Source: Epiperipatus broadwayi (taxonomy: Eukaryota; Onychophora; Udeonychophora; Euonychophora; Peripatidae). From it: a DNA stretch of 64,000 nt. The DNA is taken from assembly GCA_028023455.1 (NCBI GenBank), contig JAQFVV010000002.1, positions 33,425,725-33,489,724 of the forward strand, written 5' to 3'. The position numbers and the translations under genes were made by a program. Positions 23,845-38,236 of this stretch are shown here, piece by piece (position 1 is the stretch's first letter; every line of letters starts with the position of its first letter). The notes below the pieces were generated by a model that saw nothing but the letters and a program-made list of their open reading frames with translations, was not told where the DNA came from and ran no database searches.

Positions 23845-25689
23845 CTCTAATTTAATAAATGATTAGTAATAATCATTACATTTTAATAATTTATATACAT
23901 ATTGTATAATACAATCTTCAGATGCACTTTATTTTATTTTGTGTATGTTTAGTTAAAATTAATTACTGTAAACATTACTGTTAAATCATTACAATATTTA
24001 ATCAGATTCACATTAAAAAATGTAAAGAATTATTATGTAATTGCTATGATATATTAAATATCCTTATGCAAATGAAATAAAAAGCAAAGGTAAAATAATC
24101 GTAAATCTATCGAAATATTTTTTACATCACTTGTTTGTATTTTGCCTAGAAACCATTTGGAGTCCAAAAAACACTTAACACGTATACATGTTCATAACAT
24201 ATACTTAAGCTCTGAAATGATGTTATGGAACGGTTCTATTTCAATAAAATTTTGACCTCAGCGCCCTCTACCAAAAAAAATTTAAGTTATTTTGTTAATC
24301 ATGAATATTGTTGTTAATCTTGAATTCAAATTCCCTTTTTCCTAAACATTTCAGTCTTTACTATCATAACCATAATTATTAACGACATTCTGGAAATAAA
24401 TTCATCTATATGTACATTTAATCTAATTCAAAAAAAAATTATTTTTTTTAATATTTAGAAGAATAAAAAAAATTATCCAATCCCTTATATTATAATATCG
24501 CTTAATAATTTCTTAATCTTGTTGGCAAATTAAGGCGTGCAGAAAGATAAGTGAATAATAAGCATATTTACAAAAAAAAAAAAAAAACCCTGCTGGTCTC
24601 AGATATTTTTAAATATATAATATTGGAAGTTTTTAACTTACTCATATCAGCAAGTTGCTTTGTCATGGAAAAAATGGCTCGGACCAGCATATTTAGGCTA
24701 CAAAAAAAAAAAAAAAAAGAAAGAAATTTGAAAGATAGTGAAGAATAGTAAATTAAGATTTATATTTTTTTTTTAAATTAAAACATGAAAACTACATTAA
24801 GATTAGGTTAAAAAAAAAAAAACTTTTGAAAGTAAGCAAAAAATTATTTACACAACTGTGATGGAAAAAAGTGGTTGTTTGAAAGGAGTGTCAACAAAGT
24901 GATAATTCATTGTCAATATCAAAAATTTTCAATTATGAAGCAATATAAATATTGCATAACACATACAGATGTGTGTATGTATGAACATGTATATATGAGT
25001 ATGTCTACATGTTTTCCCTCCATTACACACATATTATGCTTTGAAATAAAGACCATCTTTACCCTTTCATTATTTTCCATTTATAACGTTTGATATTTGC
25101 TTAATTACCTTTGCTTTTCAAATCATATATTATTTTTAAATTATCTTAACCTTTATGCACTTTGTAGAAAGATTACAAAATAAGATTTTTCTGAATTCAT
25201 TATGTATTTTATTTTACTTATTTATTTCTTCAATAAAAACTGAAAACAGTATTATATACACAATTCAACCTATTCTTATTAAAATTCTATGTATATATTG
25301 CAATTCTTACTAATATTTTTCTCAATACCATTAACAGACACAATTTTATGAGTTTATTATGTATACAAAAATAGCTAACACATAAATTTTGCAAATTAAT
25401 ATAAGTTTTACATTTGTACACCAGGGGTAAAGCTTTTAATATTCCAAGTAGGATGATAATTATTGCCAAAACATATATATAGATATCAAATGTCTTTATT
25501 TGCTTAAGAGTTCATAAAAAGTTTGAGTAGTGGAAGCACAGGAACTGGAATTGATCAGAGGTCATCTGCTCCAGAATCTGAAACTCTTACCACCCAACAT
25601 ACAATCCTCTATCACAGTACAATAAAAATAAATTGTGCCAAAAAAAAAAAATCTATTTTAAAAAATAATAAACTATAATTAATATTTTT

Positions 25690-26610
25690 TATTAGTCATT
25701 CATTAGATTGAAGACTATTCACTAATGAATATTTCTGTAGTGTAATTTTCATTACACCATTCTTGTGCAATGTAGGGACTGGTTTCTATCTGCTTTTAAC
25801 ATCTTGTGGAAGGGTATAACCATAAACATATGACCAAAAATGTGAAAAAGATTTATGATCCCCAAAATGCAAGTTTCGTGCTGTACCAGCACTCATCAGT
25901 TGGCCCATATCATTATTACAAATATCTTTATCATTGCTCAGTATATATAGATATCCAATTACCACAGTTTAATTGATCTGTCAAACTTATTGCCCTCACA
26001 ATTTTGATACAAATCTCTTGATGGAAATACCCTAATAATTTTTATTAGTCATTCATTAGATGAGATGATCCTCTAATAAATAATATTTCTATAGTGTAAT
26101 TTTCATTACACCACTCTCATGCAAGGTAGGGAATAGTTTCTATCCACTTTTAACCCTATCTTTTTCACGACTTTAGTCATATGTTTACAATTAGATTCAC
26201 GTTAAAAGTAGACAGAAATCAGTCCCTAACTTGTGTGATTGATAGTGAAAATTACACTATAAAAAAATATTCATTAGTGGATAATCTCTAATCTAATGAA
26301 TGTCTAATAAAAATTATTAATATACTTCTATTAGGTGGTTTCTTTCAAAGTTGTGAGGGGCAATAAGTTTGACCCATCAATTAAACTGTAATAATTGGAT
26401 ACCTATACATACTAAACAATGATAAAGATATGTGTCAGAAATTGTGATTTGGAACCAATGTATTGCTGGTTTAGCACAAAATGTTCATCTTGGGGGTGTC
26501 ATATTTTTATGATTATTTCCCTTTGCAAGATGTTATAATAAGTGGATAGAAACCAGTCCCTATCTTCTGTGAATGGTGTAGTGAAAATTGCATTCCAGAA
26601 ATATTAATAA
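25690..26610. repeat. Family C giant palindrome
   Basis: The arms (about 25735-26158 and 26200-26590) are inverted copies about a centre near 26178. Each arm starts and ends with the same direct repeat (TGTAGTGTAATTTTCATTAC and GTTTCTATC...CTTTTAA), so each looks like a short element with terminal repeats. Between them lie AACATATGACCAAAAATGTG, the hammerhead region, and GTCAAACTTATTGCCCTCAC. The right-arm hammerhead is eroded. Confidence 0.8.
25862..25903 (-). ncRNA. Hammerhead ribozyme motif (family C), intact core
   Basis: The minus strand reads CCAA, CTGATGA, stem II GTGCTG-GTA-CAGCAC (six perfect pairs, triloop), GAAAC, TTGCATT, TTGG. Stem I is CCAA/TTGG. This copy's stem III (ACTTGCAT) has only its first pair clean, where other copies suggest ATG/CAT. 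Cleavage would follow ATT. Conserved core residues are all present. Confidence 0.74.
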
Positions 26611-27679
26611 ATTATAATGTTTTTAAAAGGTAAACAAATTTCTATTTGTAATTTGTTACTTTTCATCCATATTTAAATTATTAAATATTTAAATTAAATA
26701 CTGATATTACATTTTAAAAAGCATTAATGAGCCAACTCAGCCTCCCGAATACATTTGTATGGACATGGCAGTACAGTTTTTTGGCTTTGCTTCATTCTCC
26801 TTTAGCAACCTTTAAGATTATATTCACATGTTTAGACTCAATTTGTAATAAAAACTTCATATTAATTTATTAGTTTAAAAAAAAAATCTGAAAATGTGAG
26901 AAGTCTGCAAAATATTATGATAAAAACTTAAAAAGTACCGACTAGAGTTTTCGGGTGCTTTGATTGGTCATTTCTTTGATTTTGGGCTTATCAACAAATT
27001 TGTAAATTCCCATTCTAATGTTATTATTTATGATTATTTTCACAAAATATTTACGTAATGATTATGAAAAAAGAAATATAACAGGACTTTATAAGGTTAT
27101 CATGACTTAACAAAAATGCATTCAAGTTTTATAAATCAAATTTAAATAAAGATTTTGTTTATTTACCTTTACCAATGTTAAACAAACAGTCAAGAATCAA
27201 AAACTCTATTGTTCATGTTATGTGGTTTCACTTTATAATTTTTATATTTACAAATTTCAAATAGAATTCTTTACAATTTTTTTTTTTTTTTTTGCCTTGT
27301 AAACATATATGTCTTACAAATCAAATTTAATTTATTGAATTCTAATATATAATAACGATGTAATGTTAAAAACAAATGATGAATGAATGCAAAAAAATGC
27401 ACCAGGGAAAACAAAATATTTTAACTGCAAGACATTAATAATATTCAATTGGGATCTTAAAATATTTTGTATACAATAGATATTTAAACTAAATACCTGA
27501 TATTATTTTTTAAGAAGCATTAATCAGATTGATTTGTGATCTTAAAATATTTTATTACAGATGTAGGAGGATAAAATCATGTTCAGAACAAAGCGATTTT
27601 TCCAAACATTTACAGATATCACAATGATTAACCCTAATGCCATAAATAGGCAATCTAATTTACATATATGTATGCTATA

Positions 27680-27847
27680 TATCCACTCTACTTTGAACAC
27701 TTTTTAGCAAAAATCTTTTATTGTGCATATATGCATACACAATCTTACGTTTCGACTGTCCTGCAGGACAGTCAAAATGTAAAATTGTAAATGGACATAT
27801 GTACCATAAAAGGTTTTTGCTAAAAAGTGTTCAAAGTAGAGTGGATA
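27680..27847. repeat. Spacer-free palindrome, 168 bp
   Basis: The arms meet without a loop at 27763/27764 in GACTGTCCTGCAGGACAGTC. The outer arms TATCCACTCTACTTTGAACA and TGTTCAAAGTAGAGTGGATA are perfect complements. Each arm includes GGACAGTC(G/A)AAA(C/T)GTAA, reminiscent of the 3' half of a hammerhead. No coding potential. Confidence 0.85.
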
Positions 27848-28599
27848 AATTGCACTTATAAAAAATATTACATCAAAATAAAGGAAGTAATAAATTTGGT
27901 AATATTACATATATTTAATTACAGCCTATATATAGATATGCACCCAATTATGGATATATCAATTCTATGAATATAAGGACATACTTCACCCTTAAAGTGC
28001 TAAGCTTCAATAAGTACGCATTCGTTAATAGCTTTTCTTAAAATAGTGCGTCTTAAGTGCAAATATTTATAAATTACTGCAGTATAAGAAAAGTTCATTA
28101 CACTTTAATTACAGTATATAATAGTTAATAATAAAATAATTTTAAATATGAATTATATTATGATTACATTATAACTAAATTGTATTAAAAGAATTTTTTA
28201 AAAAATCAAATAGTTTTGTATTTAATAAACATAAAAATATATTATGATTGGTACATACATGTGTTAAGTACTACGTCTAAAACACACTGATATATTTATT
28301 CACTAAAGATATAAAATATTTTTTAAAAAAATTATATTTGCTTCAAACAGTAATCCCTCTATGATATTTGGCTCAAAGTTTTGGTATAAACACTGAAATC
28401 TACAGTTAATAATAACCATATAATGTTTTATAACACAAACACATAAATAGTACATATTTTTAATGTTTATACAGTATGTAAGCACATCTAATAAATTTTT
28501 ATTTATAAAATATATACTAAAACATGTAAAAAAATAATCAACAAAAATGGATTAACTATTTTATAATAAATAAATACTATATTAATTTTTTTTAAAAAT

Positions 28600-28960
28600 A
28601 AAATACTACAAAGAGCTTTGCTAATTTCTCAACAAGTTTTGAGATAAATGCCTTGCAAGAGAAAGCATTTAAAATATCTCCATCTGAAACCCACCCCCTG
28701 ACCAATGGTTTCATGCTTTTGCCACTCCTCAGGGGCGCTGGGGTAGCTTCAAACACTAGATCTAGCGCCTCTCTGAGAAGTGCCAAAAGCATAAAACCAT
28801 GGGTCAGGGGAAGGGGTTTCAGATAGATATTTTAAATGCTTTCTCTTGCTAAGCATTTACCTCAAAGCTTGTTGAGGAATTAGCAAAGCTTTTCATTTAT
28901 ATCCTGTCAGCTTAAAAAAAAGTGGAGTCATGTGATATATGACTTTATTTTTTATTAAAA
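28600..28960. repeat. Family E hairpin element
   Basis: The left arm (28611-28736) and right arm (28765-28891) are inverted copies sharing AGAGAAAGCATTTAAAATAT and CTCAACAAG...GAG. On the right the family end GAGTCATGTGATATATGACT follows. Both arms carry hammerhead-like sequences. The left arm (minus strand) has an intact core; the right arm has CTGAGAA and AAAAC and is damaged. The 66-codon minus frame here is incidental. Confidence 0.8.
28695..28736 (-). ncRNA. Hammerhead ribozyme motif (family E), intact core
   Basis: The minus strand reads GCGCCC, CTGAGGA, stem II GTGGC-AAAA-GCAT, GAAAC, CATTGGTC, AGGGG. Stem III is ACC/GGT with a 3-nt loop and cleavage after GTC. Stem I is mostly C/G pairs with a mismatch next to the core. 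This is the only family E copy in the window that keeps GAAA; the others read AAAA. Confidence 0.66.
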
Positions 28961-31900
28961 TACCATATCTTTGTAAAATAAAAAAATTCAAAAAAAAAAT
29001 TATCTTTCATGTTATCAAAACTTTGTATATTGAATAAATTCTAAATCACAGTTGATCTCTTATTTTTCAGATTTTTGTTGATCATATTTTTAATAGGGGG
29101 GGGGACGACGACAAATTTTCTATTTTATCTTCCCATTGTTAATAAATTCAATAAACAAAATTAGCTTAAAAAATAAAATATGAACTTTTTAACCAATGCG
29201 AAAAAAAGATGAATAACAGAAATTAATCAAAACAAAATTTCATTTTAGCATTCAAGCTAAAAAATAATAAAAAAAGTATTTTAACAGAAAAAAGTTAATC
29301 TCCAAAAATTCTGTATATTTAATACATATTTTGACAAATAACTTCAAATAATGACCCTTTTTGAAATTTTAACTTATAATCACTCAAAAAAATCAAGTTA
29401 TTATTTTCCAGTTTGTTTTTGATTTGGATAAATAAAACCAATGTAAAAATGTCATATCCTTATTTAGATAATAAACAATTATATATAAACAAGTTGTTTT
29501 GTTTTTACAATATAAACAAAAGTGTATATTGTAAAATGCAATAATTCACTTTTGTTTCTCACAATATCAATTTCTTTAAAGAAATTTCTTGAATCTCACT
29601 TAGGTACTTTAATTATAAGTAATAAATTACATAAAGCCTTTTTTTAATTAGTTTCTACTATCAAATTTTGAAAACCGATTCCTGTCAACCTTTTTATTGT
29701 AATTGATCATGTAAATTATCAAAAATTTAATGAATTTCACTCTCTTCTTTCTCCATCGAATACACTAATAGAAATATCTGTGGTCTAAATATCTTTAACC
29801 CTTCTCTGTCTTTTTTTAAGAACTTTACAATTCACTTTTGAGTTTATTCATTGCAAAAACTCTGTAGGCACTTGTATGTATAATTTTCATCCATTAATCT
29901 GATTCATGTTTTGGAGGTGGGAAAATATGAACACAGTTGTGCCAAATTTTTCCCAAATTTATGAAGCACTGATTAAAATGTTTTCATGGAACACTACATT
30001 ATATAAGCACACAACAGATGTTAATGATAGTAGAAGTATTGTAATCCTACAAAGATCCTATGTATACGTTGATTTGCTATTTCAAGTTTTGCATAAAACA
30101 AATGTCAATTAAAAACTTACCGTGAATGAAATTAAAATTTTGTATCATAATTTTAAAGATTTTATTTATGTTTTGTTATCTGTAACTCTCATGTCTGAAT
30201 TTTCAGACGTTGCTTTACTGCAAATATTTTTTATTGTTATTATGTGTAACAAAATATTAAAGTCATGTATATAGAATAAATCTAGTTTTAAAATATTAAA
30301 AAGAAAAATAAGAGTAAAGATAAAATGTGTTATTACTTTATTCTTTTAAAAATAAATATATATATTTTTTTAATAAAACAAAAATGTTGTTATGGAAGCC
30401 AACAGACGCTTTTGAAACTCGCCTGCTTTTCAAGAAATGGGGAAAAGAATTGTAACGTCACTTCCCATAATATCTCTTACTGTCAAGAAAATTTTATAAA
30501 GATTTTTAATTAATATCATGTGTTTCATGGAGTAGAGAATCCTACAGAATGCTTTCCCTGATCTTTCCAGTAGTGTAGATGAATCTAGAACTGTAGATTA
30601 AAAATATACCTTAAAATGTTAATCTTTATCTTGCCAATCTATCCATCATTATTGAATGCTGAAGAAATGTCTAATATTTACTTGCTGAAGAAAGAAAAAA
30701 ACTAGCCATCAAAGTTATTCCACGGAAATGTATTTCTATAATCAATAAGTGAATCTTATTTTAAAATGTTCAGAAGAAAACAGCAAAAGGAAATCCTCAT
30801 CAGAAAAGTACCTCTGAAGAAACCAAAAGAAGTTAAAGCCATATATTGCCAGAAAACATTAAAATTTAATAATTAATGGTTATGTCCCCATGTTTACAGA
30901 TACAAAATATGCATGTGAGCTTACAAAGATGTTAAAGTAAATCAAATGAACTTTATAGATATTCTCAAAAAGATTTTAAGTTATAACCTCTCATGCGAGA
31001 TTGCCATATGAGTTTATTAATTTGGAAATACTTTTTATTATCAGTCTTTATTGTTTGTAATTTTTCATACGGTCAAAGCTAATTATTTATTCATTAATGT
31101 AATAATTTATTAGGTGGAGAGAGGTAATGATCAGGAAATATAACAATATGTATGGGAACTTGTTTTTGTACATATTCAATTTGATTGTTACTCATGACTA
31201 GAAGTTACTTGTCAAAAATAAATTGTATGCTGTCACTCGTCACTCTACCATGTATATGGTCACTCGTTAGCTGTCCTTAAATTCCCCTAGATGAAAATTT
31301 AATTGCCAATAGCTCTTATTAATTTATTATTAATTGGTTTTAATGCCAATTGTTCATTATGGCGCTTACCGTTATAATAGTGTTCCAATAAGGAAAATAT
31401 TTGAGATCTATAAGTAGGTAAATCATTTATTCTATTTTAGATTTTATACTGATAAGAATATATTTAAATCCTGTTTAGGGGAAACCTTCTTTAATAATTT
31501 TGTACCTGTGTGAGCAACACATAGAATTACACATTATTCCATATACCTGTGATTTTTTTGTTATAACAGTATTTAAAAATAAATTTATTTAGAGACTGTT
31601 ATCAGATATTGACAGTTGTTTTATACCTATTCATCCCCATATTTATGCATTCATATTTTGTTAAATAAAATTATTTAATTATTGTTTTAAAATAAAGACT
31701 GTGTTTTATTTATTTATCATCATCATTTTGATTCATTTATGGGATCACATAAATTTAATTACAAGCACATAATTTCCATTATGTTTTTAATAAAGTACTT
31801 AAGTGAATATTGTTTATTTTTAACAGTTCGGGAGAGCTCATCCCCACTGTTTTCAGTTTTATTTATATGCTGTGGGATATGAACGGAGACAATCACAAAA

Positions 31901-34147
31901 TGCCCATTTGTCATATCTCAAGAAACTTTACTAAATAAATTGTGTCTTTATGATATTCAAAAGTCCTGAGAAATAACATAGATTAAAGAATTACTTTGTT
32001 GAATATGATATTATTACGCTAGCCAGATATAAAGTTTAAAGGAATCATTATATACTTATCAGCATATACAATGTCAGAAACGCTATATAAATCCTGAGAT
32101 TTATTCGGAATAATAATGTTCACATGCAACAGTGTAATAATAGACATTATTCATATGGAAGTTGCTTTCCTTATTAATTATTTTTAAAAGGTAAAGCTAA
32201 GATTTAAGTTATCACTGATTGGTGACTGACCATTGCAAAATATATATAGTCAATAGATCAAATTCACTCCCAGCATATACAAGTACAAATGCTAAGAGAC
32301 CAGTGCTGCCATCTGTCTTTTGAGAATTCATTTACATTATATAACTTATTGGAAGCTTCAGTTTCTGTTCAGTTATACATAATCCGAATTATTTATTATT
32401 TATAAAAATAAAAAAATATATTTATTAAGAAGTAAAAAATAAGTATTTTGAGGCATGTGAATTAGCAAAGATATGTCATAAAAAATAGTAAAAGATTGTG
32501 TAGTGGTGCATATATTCTCACAATATGCTCCTTTCATTTTCTTTAATTCCATAATCTTTTCCCTTAAATTCTCACACACATATATAATCGGCATGTTGTG
32601 TATTCAAATTAAAATAGAAAATATGATTAAAAGCAAACTTAAGATACAAATTCAAGCCAAAAGAAATAATTATGTAAAGTAAGTTAGGAGAACAATAGAA
32701 AAGAATTTGCTAATGGAATTACTCCATTAACTAAATAAAATTGGAGCCTTATTTTAAAATCAATTACAAAAATCAGCAATATAGTTTTGATTTAACACCT
32801 TTGTAGCAAGTGCACATCAAAAACATGCTAAAGTCAAAATAAAGACAAAAAAAGGCAGCAAATAAAGATAAAATAAAGTAAAAAGGAAAAATAAAGAAGA
32901 AGAAAACTAATAGAAAAGCTATTAACTCAAAAATCCATTAAAATCCATCTTGTAAATTGAAAAAGCCTCCCAAGGCAAAGTAAAGAGAAAAACTCAGAAA
33001 ATACATTGTTAGGGATCATCTTGTCTTGAAATCAGGGGGTCTTGTCTTGATCATCAGTCAATCAATCACAATATAATTTTAAGAAGCTACATACCAAAAA
33101 TTATTGAGTAGTTTGACATCAGCTTTCCCAATGTTAGATCAGCATCCCTAAGATGAGATCCAGTGAGAGAGAAGAGTATGCCATGCTCCAGTCGTTTTGG
33201 TGTTGATAGCAGACCAAGCTGCCTGCAATTGATGGAGGAAAATGCTCCCCAAAATCATAGAGATGTTATCTATCATTATAAACTTTCTTCTGTCAACTAT
33301 ATGAAGATTCCAGTAAACATTTACAAAGTTCTTTTATTTAATTATGAATTTAACCAACTTTATTAATCATAACTATAATTTAAATAGGCATTAGTTTCCT
33401 TAAGTTTTAATATTTGCTGATTTCTTTTATAATGTAAGTTTGCTGGGTTAAAAGAAAAAAAAATAATTATTTTTAAACGATTGCAGGACGATTTTAACAA
33501 AAATACAAACTCTATCTTGCATTTCTCTTTGTGATGTCTCAAGGGACCCAGGGAAGGAATTGAAGCCAAGAGTAGAGAGCATTTATACAAAAGTTCGTTT
33601 ATATTACATTCATTTTACTCTTAGATTTTCTCTCCCCCCCCCCCATCATTTTAAGCAACGTTGTTTTTCTTTACTGCTGCAAGAAAAACTAGTAAGGATG
33701 ATAAGTGATATTATTTTTTAGTAGTTTTTTTTATTTCAAATATATTTGCTTAGATGAAAATTATGATAAATAAAATTGATTTTGTTTTATAGATTTCTCA
33801 GCAGGTAAAATATATTCATAACTTATTTGCATATAACAATCCCTGTTCTCAAGTATATATGTATATCAGATTACTCTATATATGTAAACCGGAGTGAATC
33901 GCAATTTCTATAATTTTATGAATTTAATATTGTAGAGACAGGATCAAAGATCAGTCACTATGGGTTGGTAATCCCTCCCTTATTATAATAGATTTAGCTG
34001 GATTAAGAAGCTAAGTATGGATAGATGAGCTAAAGCTCATATATTTATGTCATTACATTGGAACATGTGCGTTACAATTGTACAATATTTCGTTACTTAA
34101 ATTTAGCGTAAGCGTAACTTAGTTTAATATATCCATTATTGTTTACT
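28961..34147. other. Intron sequence without recognised elements
   Basis: A+T-rich, with a poly-G run near 29096 and a poly-C run near 33634. A more balanced patch at 33125-33260 (frame MREKSMPCSSRFGVDSRP) may be a transposon relic but matches nothing I recognise. Other frames look like chance. Confidence 0.4.
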
Positions 34148-34155
34148 GCATAAGA

Positions 34156-37100
34156 CAGGCATGGGCAACCTTTCCTAGTTCAGGGGCCAAATTTATCTTT
34201 CTGACTTCGAGTCAAGAGCCGAACCAAATAATTAAATAGTACAATATAATAGTGAATGATAAAGGGCTACATAAATTTCGTAACAATTTAATTTGAGGAT
34301 TAGCCTTGTACTTCAACAATGAGACTATCAATGTTGATGGGAATACTGCTTAAGGGCAATCACATAGAATTTTCAAGGTTTTTGTCCATTATTCTTGTCT
34401 GAATTTCTGATTTATTAAATTTCATTCTAAAAAAAAACTGTTCACACATATATGTGCTACCAAAAAGACAAATAATTTTTCTTGAAAAGGCACGAAAATT
34501 TTCTATATTTTTCTTCCACCAAATGCTTATAAAAATCCATCAAAGCAATGTTGTTAAACTGTAATTTTAGCACTAAATCTGCTTAAAGCTCAATAAGTTC
34601 CATCTGTAATTTTTCTGGCACATTATTTATATCAGCATCCATCTGATGAAAAAATATAGTTTTTTTTGGAAGTCAGTGAACCTTGTATCAAATTGCTCTA
34701 TTAATGCCTTCAGTTCATTTCCATAACAATTATAAGGGATATTTTTATGAGTTGCTAGAGTAGGAGGCTTTCCAACAATTTTAGTTTATTACAAAAGCAC
34801 TGACATGTCCATACAGTTCATGAATCAACTGTCCTGGTTTTTGTAATTTAAGATTTTCATTTAGGTATCCAGTGATATCTTCAAGGAATGCTAAATCAAA
34901 CACCCACTCATAATCTCTTACTTGGTTAATTGTTTATCCTTTTTATGTCCATAAAATCTGCTGTCTTGTCTCAGATCATAAATCATTTTAACCTTTTACT
35001 TTTCCTCAACCATCTCACTTCACAATAAGACACATTTTCATAATCTGAAAATAAGTCTGCCAAATATTCCTTAAATTGCAGTGATTAAGTACATGGGACT
35101 TAATAAAGTTAATACTGGCTACTACAACTTCCATAATATTTCTAAATTTAATTGATTTTGCACACATATTTTGTTAGTGAATAATGCAATGAAAATTTGT
35201 TAAATTTTTCAGATGGATCTGTAATTCTATTACTTTTTCATGAACTATTCCAATAAATCCCTTCCATGCACCAACCATTGCAGGGGCTCCATCAGTGCAT
35301 ATGTCAGATAGTGAAATCTATTTAATCCCAAATATCTTGATGACTGTTTTGACTTCTTCAAATATATCTTCATCAATAATTGTCTGTTTTAGGGCCAAAG
35401 TAAAATTCTTCTGTGGTATTAAATCCACATCAACTCCCTGAATAAATATTGCTAGTTATGCTGTATCAGAGGCATCAGTGCTGTCATCCAAAGCAATTGA
35501 AAATGCTTTGAATCTAGCAATCTTCTCTTTTAAACTTTTTTGGATATCATCAGACATGATTTCTATCCACCGGATAACAGTACAGCTTGACAAACTAATA
35601 TTCTCAAAATCTTTTTTTTTCAGGACATATATTTGCAACATTCAACAGACATTCTTGGATAAAATTCTCCTTCACCAAATCATTTAGAATGCTTAGCAAA
35701 TTTTTCATTTAACACAAAGCTGGCTTTCACAATGCTTCCATGCTGCATTTATTACTTGAACATTTTCTGCTGGGTATCCAAGTTCTTCAATTTCTCTATT
35801 TCATCTTTTCGTAGTTGCCCATCAATTTTTTTGTGATCCGCATGTTTTGAAGTAAAGTGTCACTTCAAGTTGTATTATTTATTGAGATATGAATTCATTG
35901 CACAGCAAACATATAGGCAAACCTTTATTCAGAATAAAATAGTACTTGTCTGTCCAGCTGTCTTGAAATTGATGATTCTCTGTATCTACTTTTTTTTTTA
36001 GTTAATCCCTGACATTGTTCTAAATTTCAAAGCTATATATTCAGAACTGTCAAACAGCTGTTTTTAACATTGCAGATACTGAACAAAAAACAATATAAAT
36101 GCAAGCACTTAACAAGGCACAAACCCAATGTAAATATTAAAATTAAAAAAACTGATTTTTACATTCCAGATAGAACACAATATAAATGCATGCACTGAAC
36201 AAGGCACAACCCCAATGCAACTATCAAAATGACCCATTCTAACATGTTCACACACTGCTAGTCAAAATGAAAAAGAGATCTTGATGAGAGAAAACAAGAT
36301 GTGTTTTGCAGTGTCATATGATGTCAGCTTAACTATTCAAAATATTAATTCTGAAAAGAGCTAAATAAGACAAAAAAAAAAAGTGATTTTCAGTAATTGT
36401 TAATGATTATGACATAATATTTTTGTAAAATATTTATTATTAAACCAAAAAGTGCATCACTAGTAGGGAATTGTCTTTGAAAATATTTTCTTTTAAAAAA
36501 GATTGCTGGTAGGAATATGAGAAAGCAGAAATCGCCATTGCTGGCTTTACAAAAATTGCTTTTGCAAAAACAGTAGGGAATATTTTTTTAATAACAGTAA
36601 ATAATGTATTAACTTTTATAATTTCTTTTGTTTCTTTGATGATAATTAGTTGTGAATGTATCATTTTTTTAATGTTATAAATGTCTAATATTTCATTCTA
36701 TGCCACAACATTTTAACTTGGTCCGTAAATTTTCAAAGATTACACAAATACGGTAATCACCAAATATATTTATTAAAAGGTAATCTTACGCGGATTTATT
36801 TCAGCCAAATGTACGCTGAATTAAATTACTAAACCAGATTAAACAGGGACACTCGAATATGACATTTAATATATTTTATTATATTCACTTTTAATTGAAA
36901 AATTAAAAAAAAACATATTTTCTTTTCCTATAGCATTCCCAACTGACTCAAATCTTTTTTATACATATATAAAGAACAAATACAAGCTTAAATTAAATGC
37001 AAACATTATCTTTTTTTTTTTTTAAATACAGTGCAAATTATTTAACTAATATTCTTTTCATTGATCTTTCAAGATCGAGCAGTTAACATTATTAAGAAAA

Positions 37101-38236
37101 ATCTAATCTGATTCACACATGAATTACAATAAAATGCATATAAAAAAGATATTTAAAGCATATATGAGTTTAAACCCCTCTCCCTTTGTTTTAACTAATT
37201 TAACATAATATAATAAAATTCCCAGCAATAATCCCACACTCTATTGTTGAAACATTTAAGACACTTAATAGTATATATCTATTTCTATTACGCAAAATGG
37301 AATCAAAGTTCACTCAGTAACAATTTATAGCTACCCTGATCGATCAGTGACGGTCCTGTGGGAGAAGTATTTCATCCTCTGCTTGTCGTGGTTTGACCAG
37401 TCACTAACTTCAGCAAAATTTCAATTAATCTCAAACAAAAAACAATCCCGTAATTTATAGTTTTTTCCCCCAATGTTACTTATAATCCTGAGGAAACATT
37501 CCAAACTGATGAGCGTAATAGATAGCACAAAAATACCTCCACTATCAAAGTTTCAACAATAGAGCTAATTGCAGAAAAATTCTATATTGTACTTTCTTTC
37601 TCCTTCTATCTTTAAGAATTTCTAAGAATTAGAAATAAAACAAAAAACAAACTTTTATAAAAAAAAAAAAAAACCCTACAAGATCTTATGTTTTGTCCCC
37701 CCCCCCCCTTTTTTTTTTAAATCTCGATTTAATTGATTTCAAAACTTTTAAAATTCCCTTTAAAAAAAGAAGTTTTACTATTTATTTTTAGTATAAAAAA
37801 TATAAGTTTTATTATAAAATAATATATATGCGATTTTAATAATATATATATATGCATATATATGTATGAATATGAGCTGGCAGAAAAATACCAGCTCAAT
37901 TCTAACCATTTCAATATGTTCCATACAGCTAATTAAGACGTGTTTTTTTGTTATCGCTAAGAACTTCATTTTCATATTTATTTTCACTATTTTAAAGTAC
38001 CAATAATTTTAGTTTTTTAATTTTAATCATTAAAAGATTTAAATAAAGATATAAAATATAAATTTATTAAACAACACAATTATTTAATTGCACAAAAAGT
38101 AAAAATCAAACGTAACTCTCGCTAGGCTCTATTCAAAAATTTGACAATCGGAATCAAACATGGCTGAAATAAATTAGTGGTGGGTCGGATTAAAAGTCGT
38201 TAAGGGCCGGATCTGGCCCGAGGTTGCCCATATGTG
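34156..38236 (-). mobile_element. hAT DNA transposon, complete but inactive
   Basis: Ends are CAGGCATGGGCAACC and (reverse complement of the right end) CACATATGGGCAACC. The 8-nt word GCATAAGA flanks it exactly at 34148-34155 and 38237-38244, the target-site length of hAT elements. Sub-terminal GGGCC-type words also appear near both ends. Transposase remnants lie on the minus strand between about 36000 and 34250. The element is 4,081 bp. Confidence 0.93.
34250..36000 (-). pseudogene. hAT transposase remnant with BED-like N-terminus
   Basis: Minus-strand pieces in order: a zinc-finger start (DSWTDKYYFILNKGLPICLLC, two cysteines, near 35960-35860); FENISLSSCTVIRWIE...ARFKAFSIALDDSTDASDTA (35456-35641); CTDGAPAMVGAWKGFIG near 35290-35240 with the catalytic-region aspartate; then DITGYLNENLKLQ...GQLIHELYGHV near 34880-34790; and FYKHLVEEKYRKF near 34530. 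The order matches the domesticated hAT proteins related to GTF2IRD2 and EPM2AIP1. Numerous stops and frameshifts show it is dead. Confidence 0.88.

Noticed and set aside
37508-37540. CTGATGA box inside the hAT element
   Set aside because: It has no proper stem II and no GAAA followed by a pairing stem I, so it is not counted as a hammerhead.
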